A stretch of DNA of 64,000 bases. It comes from Mauremys mutica. Its lineage: Eukaryota > Chordata > Testudines > Geoemydidae. The DNA lies in assembly GCF_020497125.1 (NCBI RefSeq), contig NC_059072.1, positions 52,362,697 to 52,426,696 on the forward strand. The letters are read 5' to 3'. A program made the position numbers and the translations under genes. The notes beneath the pieces were generated by a model. That model was not told where the DNA came from and made no database searches. It saw nothing but the letters and a program-made list of their open reading frames with translations. Positions 56,217-64,000 of the stretch are shown piece after piece (within the stretch, counting starts at the first letter, position 1; the number at the start of each line of letters is the position of its first letter).

Positions 56217-56749
56217 TCAATTGGTGTAATGACCCAACCATTCCCAGTCTTTGTTTAGACCACAGTTAATAGTATCTAGTTTGCATATTAATTCAAGTTC
56301 AGCAGTCTCTCTTTGGAGTCTGTTTTTGAAGTTTTTTTGTTGCAAAATTGCCACCTTCAAGTCTGTCACTGAGTGGTTAGAAAGGTTGAAGTGTTCTCCC
56401 ACTGGTTTTTGAATGTTATGATTCCTGATGTCAGATTTGTGTCCATTTATTCTTTTGCGTAGAGACTGTCCGGTTTGGCCAATGTACATGGCAGAGGGGC
56501 ATTGCTGGCACATGATGGCATATATCACGTTGGTAGATGTGCAGGTGTACGAGCCCTGATGGTGTGTCTGATGTGATTAGGTCCTGTGATGGTGTCACTT
56601 GAATGGATATGTGGACAGAGCTGGCATCGGGCTTTATTGCAAGGATAGGTTCCTGGGTTAGTGTTTATGTTGTATGGTGTGCAGTTGCTGGTGAGTATTT
56701 GCTTCAGGTTGGGAGGCTGTCTATAAGCGAGGACTGGCCTGTCTCCCAA
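56217..56749 (-). pseudogene. Penelope-like GIY-YIG endonuclease remnant
   Basis: Frame 56749-56525 reads ILGDRPVLAYRQPPNLKQIL-type text and holds the CNKARCQLCPHI Cys/His cluster of the linker before the endonuclease. Frame 56528-56217 (103 codons) begins IYAIMCQQCPSAMYIGQTGQ, then SLRKRINGHKSD, PVGEHFNL and ELICKLDTIN, which together make the GIY-YIG nuclease: the IY...YIG core, the Arg and His of R.N.H, and the Glu of GEHF are all present. The enzyme nicks target DNA for insertion. A frame change joins the two halves near 56527. Confidence 0.85.
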
Positions 56750-56859
56750 GATCTGTGAGAGTGAGGGATCATCTTTAAGGATAGGTTGTAAATCTTTGAT
56801 GATGCGCTGGAGAGGTTTTAGTTGGGGGCTGTAGGTGATGGCTAGTGGTGTTCTGTTAT

Positions 56860-56946
56860 TTTCTTTTTTAGGCCTGTCCTGTAGTAGGTGGCTTCTGGGT
56901 ACTCTTCTGTACTACTTCCTACTACAGGACAGGCCTAAAAAAGAAA
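56860..56946. repeat. 29-bp perfect inverted repeat at the Penelope/CR1 junction
   Basis: The left arm 56860-56888 and right arm 56918-56946 are exact inverted copies over 29 bases, with 29 bases between them. The arm centre reads GGCCTGTCCTGTAGTAGG on the left. The left arm belongs to the Penelope sequence; the right arm directly precedes the CR1 text. Confidence 0.9.
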
Positions 56947-59694
56947 GTCCTGGCACAGTCAAGGAATTATGATGTAATTGGAATAACAGAGACTTGGTGG
57001 GATAACTCACATGATTGGAGTACTGTCATGGATGGATATAAACTGTTCAGGAAGGATAGGCAGGGCAGAAAAGGTGGGGGAGTTGCGTTGTATGTAAGAG
57101 AGCAGTATGACTGCTCAGAGCTCCAGTATGAAACTGCAGAAAAACCTGAGAGTCTCTGGATTAAATTTAGAAATATGAACAACAAGGGTAATGTCGTGGT
57201 GGGAGTCTGCTACAGACCACCAGACCAGGGGGATGAGGTGGACGAGGTTTTCTTCCGGCAACTAACAGAAGTTGCTAGATCACAGGCCCTGGTTCTCATG
57301 GGTGACTTTAATCACCCCGATATCTGCTGGGAGAGCAATACAGCAGTGCACAGACAATCCAGGAAGTTTCTGGAAAGTGTAGGGGACAATTTCCTGGTGC
57401 AAGTGCTGGAGGAACCAACTAGGGGAAAAGCTCTTCTTGACCTGCTGCTCACAAACAGGGAAGAAATAGTAGAGGAAGCAGTAGTGGATGGGAACCTGGG
57501 AGGCAGTGACCATGAGATGGTCGAGTTCAGGATCCTGACACAAGGAAGAAAGGAGAGCAGTAGAACAGAGACCCTGGACTTCAGAAAAGCAGACTTCAAC
57601 TCCCTCAGGGAACTGATGGGCAAGGTCCCCTGGGAGAATAACATGACGGGGAAAGGAGTTGAGGAAAGCTGGCTGTATTTTAAAGAATCCTTATTGAGGT
57701 TGCAGGAACAAACCATCCCGATGTGTAGGAAGAAAAGTAAATATGGCAGGCGACCAGCTTGGCTTAACAGTGAAATCCTTGCTCGTCTTAAACACAAAAA
57801 AACAGCTTACAAGAAGTGGAAGATTGGACAAATAACCAGGGAGGAGTATATAAGTATTGCTCAGGCATGCAGGAGTGAAATTAGGAAGGCCAAATCACAC
57901 TTGGAGTTGCAGCTAGCTGGAGATGTTAGGCGTAACAAGAAGGGTTTCTTCAGGTATGTTAGCAACAAGAAGAAAGTCAAGGAAAGTGTGGGCCCCTTGC
58001 TGAATGAGGGAGGGAACCTAGTGACAGAGGATGTGGAGAAAGCTAGTGTACTCAATGCTTTTTTTGCCTCTGTCTTCACAGACAAGGTCAGCTCCCAGAC
58101 AGCTGCAGCACGGTATGGGGAGGAGTTGACCAGCTCTCTGTGGAGAAATAAGTAGTTCGGGACTATTTAGAAAAGCTGGATGAGCACAAGTCCATGGGGC
58201 CGGATGCGCTGCATCCGAGGGTGCTAAAGGAGTTGGCCGATGAGATTGCAGAGCCATTGGCCATTATCTTTGAAAAATCATGGCGATCGGGGGAGGTCCC
58301 GGATGACTGGAAAAAAGCTAATGTAGCGCCCATCTTTAAAAAAGGGAAGAAGGAGGACACAGGGAACTACAGGCCAGTCAGTCTCACCTCAGTCCCTGGA
58401 AAAATCATGGAATAGGTCCTCAAGGAATCAATTCTGAACCACTTAAAGGAGGGGAAAGTGATCAGGAACAGTCAGCATGGATTCACCAAGGGCAAGTCAT
58501 GCCTGACTAACCTAATTGCCTTCTATGATGAGATAACCGGCTCTGTGGATGAGGGGAAAGCAGTGGATGTGCTATTTCTGGACTTTAGCAAAGCTTTTGA
58601 TACAGTCTCCCACAGTATTCTTGCCAGCAAGTTAAAGAAGTATGGGCTGGATGAATGGACGGTAAGGTGGATAGAAAACTGGCTAGATGGTCGGGCTCAA
58701 CGGGTAGTGATCAATGGTTCCATGTCTAGTTGGCAGCCGGTATCAAGTGGAGTGCCCCAAGGGTCGGTGCTGGGACCGGTTTTGTTCAATATCTTCATAA
58801 CGATCTGGAGGATGGTGTGGACTGCACCCTTAGCAAGTTTGCAGGTGATACTAAACTGGGAGGAGTGGTTGATACGCTGGAGGGTAGGGCTAGGATACAG
58901 AGGGACCTAGACAAATTAGAGGATTGGGCCAAAAGAAATATGATGAGGTTCAACAAGGACAAGTGCAGAGTCCTGCACTTAGGACGGAAGAATCCCATGC
59001 ACTGCTACAGACTAGGGACCGAATGGCTGGGCAGCAGTTCTGCAGAAAAGGACCTAGGGGTTACGGTGGACGAAAAGCTGAATATGAGTCAACAGTGTGC
59101 CCTTGTTGCCAAGAAGGCTAATGGCATTTTGGGTTGTATAAGTAGGGGCATTTCCAGCAGATCGAGGGACGTGATCATTCCCCTCTATTCAGCACTGGTG
59201 AGGCCTCATTTGGAGTACTGTGTCCAGTTTCAGGCCCCACACTACAAGAAGGATGTGGATAAATTGGAGAGAGTCCAGCGGAGGGCAACAAAAATGATTA
59301 GGGGGCTGGAGCACATGACTTATGAGGAGAGGCTGAGGGAACTGGGATTGTTTAGCCTGCAGAAGAGAAGAATGAGGGGGGATTTGATAGCTGCTTTCAA
59401 CTACCTGAAAGGGGGTTCCAAAGAGGATGGATCTAGACTGTTCTCAGTGGTAGAAGATGACAGAACAAGGAGTAATGGTCGCAAGTTGCAGAGCGGGAGG
59501 TTTAGGTTGGACATTATGGAATGGGTTACCTAGGGAGGTGGTGGAATCTCCTTCCTTAGAGGTTTTTAAGGTCAGGCTTGACAAAGCCCTGGCTGGGATC
59601 ATTTAGTTGGGTTTGGTCCTGCTTTGAGCAGGGGGTTGGACTAGATGACCTCCTGAGGTCCCTTCCAACCCTGAGATTCTATGATTCTATGATA
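56947..59694 (+). mobile_element. Long CR1 LINE (endonuclease, RT, 3' tail)
   Basis: The copy runs from within the endonuclease domain to a complete CR1 3' end at 59607-59694, which reads 'gcagggggttggactagatg', then 'acctcctgaggtcccttcca' and 'gattctatgattctatga'. It is the least decayed transposon in the window. The 5' end with ORF1 and the start of the endonuclease is missing. Confidence 0.95.
57028..59606 (+). pseudogene. CR1 ORF2 remnant: AP-type endonuclease and reverse transcriptase
   Basis: The first frame (57028-58155, 375 codons) holds the endonuclease: VVGVCYRPPDQ, MGDFNHPDICW (residues 91-101) and GGSDHEMVEF (158-167). The RT follows in a second frame: 58194-58415 has [14 protein letters not shown] and [10 protein letters not shown], and after a TAG at 58413-58415 the frame 58458-58910 has [26 protein letters not shown] and [10 protein letters not shown] shift near 58795 moves to the frame with FAGDTKLG at 58838-58861. 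This box is FADD in active CR1, so a catalytic Asp is Gly. The last shift is near 59512, and the end reads [17 protein letters not shown] to the TAG at 59604-59606. At least three shifts or stops make it inactive. Confidence 0.95.
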
Positions 59695-59895
59695 ATAGTT
59701 ACTTGATCGACGTATACATTTTCAGTTTTTGTCATCTTTCCTTGTAAGGATTATGATTACACTCATTACAATGTAAGAACTTCAATACAAAAAACATGGC
59801 TTATTTTATCAGTTGCACGTTGTTGGGAATAGTTACCGTGGTATTTGGATATTTAACAACAAGTCAAATCCTCTAGTCATCTAATCATGTTTGGG
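59695..59895. other. Intronic sequence, nothing recognised
   Basis: Short AT-rich stretch after the CR1 tail. Confidence 0.5.
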
Positions 59896-60310
59896 GCTCT
59901 TCTGTACATTCATTCTGTCAGTGTCTTTCTATTAAAGAGGTACCCAGGGCTGAATGCAATTTTCTAGCCTTCATACTGAAGCCTTATGGATAGCTGGGGC
60001 TGCATAGGGTCTATATATACTGTCCAAAATTGCACTGGCATATTTTGCTGCTATGTCACATGGAAAATCCTAGTCCAATTTGCTGCCAACTATCACTTAT
60101 AGATCTTTTTTCCACATTATACATTCCTGGGTTCTCCCTTCCATTAAATATGTTTCATAAATTTTTCCCCAGATGCAGTATGTTATATTTTCACAAACTG
60201 GAATTACATATTGTTAGAATATTGTGCCCACATTCCTAGCTCAGAGTCCCTTTGTACTGTCCATTTGTGCATTTTGTTGTTCGCAACAAGTTCCAGCTAA
60301 CACATCTCCA
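59896..60310 (-). mobile_element. Decayed CR1/L3-type fragment, reverse orientation
   Basis: Segments such as 'gcatattttgctgctatgtc', 'agatctttttt' and 'agtccctttgtactgtccat' resemble the antisense of an old CR1/L3 reverse transcriptase C-terminal region. It is heavily diverged. Confidence 0.4.
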
Positions 60311-60509
60311 AATTAATTAATGACAGTTTACTCTCTTTGAGGTCATTAATGGTCTATTTAGATTGTAAGCTTCACAAGGCAGGAACAATATCTTCTCTTG
60401 TCTGTTACCAAGAAGAACACACTGTTGATGTTTGACAAACACTGGAAAATAATAACTGATGATGTTATAGAGGTGGGAGTCTAAGACAGGAGCATATTCC
60501 TCTCCTGTT

Positions 60510-61035
60510 GTCCATATCATTTTGCTGGCCTTCCAAACTGATACCAAATTCCTTATCCTCCCCTTCAAGGCTCTTCACATCACTCCCTGCCTCTGTCTCT
60601 GCTTTAATTTCCTGCTATTTCCCTCCTGCCTGACTGTCCAGTTTCTTCTGTTCTCTCACTTACATTGGTATGCTCTTTTCCATGCTTTGGAACTCCTTTC
60701 CAATCCTTATTTGTCAACATTTTCCTTCTGCACATTCAAATACCTCCTGAAAGAATGTTTCTTCCGCTTGGCCTTTCAATATTAACCTTCCAGACATTTG
60801 AGGGAAAAACAAACAAACAAAAGAAAAAAAATCAGATGGATGAAGATTTCATCTTATCCAGGACCTATTTATTGCATATACTTTATGGATGTGATGTATG
60901 TTCAATATTATATTTGAACTACATTCCTGATGTATAATTTTGATTGTATATCCTTGGGGTAGGGACCGTGTCATCTTCCATCTTTTGCAAGCATTGAGCA
61001 CACTTTGGGGATTCTTTAAAATGAATAAAGACACT
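60510..61035 (+). mobile_element. L2-like LINE, ORF2 end and 3' UTR
   Basis: The segment 'ccccttcaaggctcttcaca' ... 'cacattcaaatacctcctga' and 'aagaatgtttcttccgcttg' then 'gcctttc' matches the end of L2 ORF2 ('TFK.LLK.CLF...F'). The segment 'gattgtatatccttggggta' then 'gggaccgtgtca' and 'aatgaataaag' forms the 3' end. A related short tail sits at 60358-60440. Confidence 0.55.
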
Positions 61036-61350
61036 CGGCCAGTTCTCAGCTGATATAAATCAGAGTAGCTCTGTTGAAGTTAATGGATACCCCAGTTGGC
61101 CTACTAGTTCCTGCACAGCCCCGCTAGACACATTCCCGATAGTGACATGTTGCCATTTAGTAGTACCCTTTGTTTATAATTCTTCAGCCAATTCTCAATC
61201 AGTATGAGATAATTTATATTCAAGCCAATTTTTAAGTTTTTGCGAAAGTGTATTAAATGCTTTTCTAAAATTCTACATGTACCACATTCCCTTCATCCAC
61301 TAATTTTGTATTTCTCCTTAAACAATACCGATTATTATATGTTAGTGTAC
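61036..61350 (-). repeat. Palindromic repeat piece and decayed CR1/L3 fragment
   Basis: 61036-61095 ('ctcagctgatataaatcaga' then 'gtagctctgttgaagttaat') is half of a palindromic turtle repeat. 61130-61350 ('ttcagccaattctcaatcag' ... 'attaaatgcttttctaaaat') resembles the antisense of an old CR1/L3 reverse transcriptase. Confidence 0.4.
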
Positions 61351-61985
61351 TTGGTGTTACACAGAAATGAAGGAAGTCAAGATCTTGCTCCAACAAACTT
61401 TCAATTTAAGTCTGTGTAAAGGATTATACTTCCGTATCACATCTTCATTGGATATATTTATCCAAAGCTTCATATCACCTTAGACAACTTCAAAAAAAAA
61501 TCGCCTGTCCTCCGCTATGGCTGCTTTGTTTCAATCTGGTGCAACAAAATAGACATACAGACAACAGATCCAATTGCCTGAGGATTCCCTCCACGTGGAA
61601 GAAGCCTCAGATGCTGTAGGACTGCCATAGTGACTTTTATAACCTCTTTGTTGGGCTTATAGAATGTGGCTGGGAGGACAAGGAGCATGAGGTGGACGGT
61701 TGCTATACCTGCTGCTCACGGGTCTTGGAACTGTCCCTTGAAGCCATTAGTGGTCAACAAAGAAAGATTTCAAAATGTGAATTAAATTGAGCCATTTTAG
61801 TGATGTCTATTTTAGTCTGCAGTTAGCCTGCAATAATAGCTTGGAAAGGTTTGAACCACTGCATGCTTTTCAATAGGATGTTTGTTGTGTAATCTAGTGG
61901 TTACAGCTAGTGATTATTTCACTGCTGATCAATTTAACAAAAATATTCAGCCAATGTATGTATCCCACAATGACAAACAATTTCT
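61351..61985. other. Intronic sequence, nothing recognised
   Basis: No supported feature. Confidence 0.5.
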
Positions 61986-61989
61986 TGTA

Positions 61990-63240
61990 CTTGGAGTGAC
62001 ATTTTAGGAATCACCCAGACCAGTAAGGGGTTCGTCACTACCTGCCCTGTAACCTTGGGGTGCCTCACTGCTATGTTGCTCTGATCCCTGACACCAGTAA
62101 CCTGCTCACAAGCACAAGGTCTCACCCTGATTTTCTCAAGCCTAGTTCCCCCTTGCAAGGTGACACCAACAGCCCTTCCAGTCCCAAGTCTCCCCAAATC
62201 TGTCCACTCAGAGTTCTTGATTACCAAACGCTCTGACTTTTCCCCTATGATTTGTCAGCTCCCCGACATGAATCCAGCCCCCCAGATACACGCTTGCTTT
62301 TGGCACACCACTCCACACAGCTTGCATACCAGAGACCTATTTAGGATAAAAATAAACAAAAAGTTTATTCAATAGAAAAATCAACAGATTAAAGGAGGAA
62401 ATAGCAAGAACGCAAATCTATCCAAGTTACTCAGAAAATAGACAAAATCTCAGACTTTACACTTTAAAATTAGATAAAATCAGTTTTTGAATACAAGTCA
62501 TCTATTGCCTTTGAATAGTTTCCCAGCCTGCCCCTGCCATAGAAAGGATCCAGTGTTTTCATGGAGAACACCCACCAGGTGCCTGTCCCTCAGTTTCTGG
62601 AAGGTCATCAGTTCAAACCTCTTCCTTTATAAAAGGGTTTCTCCTTTTTCCTTCTCTCTGAGTATGGTCACTTATGGTTATTCAGATTGGGGAAATTCTA
62701 GCTGGAATGCCAGTGACATCCCGAACCACAATGGCCCATCATTTTTGTCTTTTCCTAGTTTGTACTATGCTAGGTTCTTGGAGCTATTCCTGGCTAGTCC
62801 TGTCTCAACATGGATGCAGTCCCTCCCAGCCTGACTGCCCACCAGCCTGCTGTGAGTTGGGGCTGAATGTTGCAGCACAAATTGAGCACAGTTTTATATA
62901 TACACAAATACATTCTCTGTATACATATCTCATCATAACCATCAAATTCAGACCTTACAAGCTTACTGCGTATACTTTTATAGTACAGAAACATTGTACA
63001 TAATCAGATCATTTGACTGCTTATTCTTTTGTGGTTCAAACCTCCTGTTCTACCCTTGGGGTAGCTGGACCTTGACTGGGCTTTTGGCACCTGACAAAGT
63101 GCCCTATACACAGCTAACCAAACCTCGAGCTGCCTGCTCCTGGCCCCCACACAACTACTACAGTGAGCTTCCATGTTGCCAGTACAAAAATCCACAGTGC
63201 ACTGAAAACAAACGAGACGAATGAATTTAACATCAGAATT
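61990..63240 (-). mobile_element. Probable solo LTR, reverse orientation
   Basis: On the minus strand a TATATATAAAAC box lies at 62904-62893 and an AATAAA signal near 62369-62364, about 530 bases downstream, in the arrangement of an LTR. The text resembles a long turtle retroviral LTR. TG/CA ends and a target-site duplication could not be fixed, so the borders are approximate. The ORFs 62160-63224 are by-products, and no retroviral gene adjoins it. Confidence 0.55.
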
Positions 63241-64000
63241 AATAACACACAGGTACTACATGGATTGTAGTAAGCATTTTCATATTTATTTCATAAAACT
63301 CTCCATGTTTTAATTTGTCTGTTGCTGCTGCAGAATTTCCAGACCCTGGTGCAGAGAACCCTGCTACAGAGGGGCTATGTTACCATGGAGTACACAGGTC
63401 CTTGACTATATAAAACAAAACGCTGAAAAAAGATAAAGGTTTGAACATAATAGACTAATTGTCAGGCTGATATTTTTAAATAGAAGAAATTCTATGTCCT
63501 ATTGGCAAAATGCCTAATAATTTGAAGCATTTGGGGGTTTATGGTAGATTAGAGTCAGGCTAGCACTGTGCAGAACATTTATTATTACTTATTATTTTTA
63601 TGGCACCCAGGGGAGTGCTAGACATTTCACAGATGGCACAGGACTCTCTCTGCCTAAACGAGTTTACGAGCTAAGGCCCCAATCCGACAAGAAATGTCAT
63701 GAACCCTTGTTGAAATCAGTGGGGCTATGGGCTTATTCAATGGTCTCCCCATATGGAGCACATGTTAGGATCAAGTCTTAACTGCTCTTAAGTTAGTCTA
63801 GAGCCTGGGCCAAGTTGCCTTTTAGTTCTGCAGGTTTGGGTCCTGATGGCGCTGTGTGTGTTTGCCTGACTTTATTTTTTTAAGGAAAATATCAGAGAAA
63901 AGAAACTTTCTTGAGAGCACTTTCTGGGGATGTCATAGGGGGCTCTCAAAGACTGTTTGTGACCATGTTATTTCCTGTTCCATTTGAAATCGAAGTTATG
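63241..64000. other. Intronic sequence with a decayed L2-like tail
   Basis: 63578-63680 ('attattacttattattttta', 'tggcacccaggggagtgcta') is a diverged relative of the L2-like block at 1236-1375. The rest up to the window end is unassigned. Confidence 0.45.

Larger units (their letters stand above)
55932..56913 (-). mobile_element. Penelope-like element fragment, reverse orientation
   Basis: The 3' end (left) reads 'aacaggagtacttgtggcac' and 'cttaaagactaacaaattta'. It is followed by a stem-loop near 55984-56019 and then the antisense of a GIY-YIG endonuclease region (56217-56749). The right end runs to about 56913 inside an inverted repeat. The reverse transcriptase core is missing, so it is a 5'-truncated copy. 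Confidence 0.9.

Noticed and set aside
1..64000. LRRN3 or another host gene nested in an IMMP2L intron
   Set aside because: In mammals LRRN3 lies within IMMP2L, but no leucine-rich-repeat frame or other long single-exon gene is visible here.
1..64000. CRISPR array, bacterial operons, plasmid or phage features
   Set aside because: The sequence is vertebrate intron; no spaced direct repeats or bacterial gene layout occur.

Overview
The window looks like intronic DNA from a turtle, probably a hidden-neck (cryptodire) turtle. It is AT-rich vertebrate sequence with no bacterial-style gene packing. Its repeats fit that origin: many CR1 LINEs whose 3' ends carry ATTCTATG-type tails, a tRNA-derived SINE with a CR1-like 3' tail (the pattern of the cryptodire Cry SINEs), a DIRS element, Penelope-like elements, a large set of hAT-type MITEs with 8-bp target-site duplications, and old MIR and L2 copies. 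Repeat family names come from recognition, not from a database search.

Only one host coding segment is visible. It is a 103-bp exon at 28248-28350 on the + strand, with good splice sites, encoding the box E region of IMMP2L (mitochondrial inner membrane protease subunit 2). IMMP2L is a giant gene in vertebrates, so the rest of the window is best read as parts of the two introns on either side of this exon. No other exon, RNA gene, CpG-island promoter or nested host gene was recognised.

Layout: 0-8.3 kb has CR1 pieces, a MIR split by a hAT MITE, two solo LTRs and an L2 3' end. 8.4-10.1 kb is a broken DIRS gag/RT/RNase H region. 10.1-14.5 kb is an old repeat followed by plain intron. 14.5-19.8 kb is a dense nest: a DNA transposon holding a hAT MITE, a hAT MITE split by a solo LTR, another MITE split by a MITE, a SINE and a GC-rich MITE. 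22-28 kb has CR1, MIR and a GC-rich element split by a LINE. 28.2 kb is the IMMP2L exon. 29-40 kb has palindromic elements, a CR1 carrying a hAT MITE, a Penelope 3' end, another hAT MITE, a CR1 and a 1-kb DNA element. 41.5-48 kb has a Penelope-like 3' unit and two solo LTRs of one family in opposite orientation. 50-51 kb is a second non-LTR reverse transcriptase family. 55.9-59.7 kb is a Penelope fragment joined through a 29-bp perfect inverted repeat to a long CR1 with readable endonuclease and reverse transcriptase. 60-63.2 kb has L2, old CR1 and a solo LTR.

Every transposon coding region seen is broken by stops, frameshifts or lost catalytic residues, and no LTR has internal genes beside it. 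I see no clearly new biological system. The observations most worth checking are hammerhead-ribozyme-like folds in the Penelope-related units, the inverted-repeat junction at 56.9 kb, and several nested insertions whose target-site duplications are exact enough to order the events.
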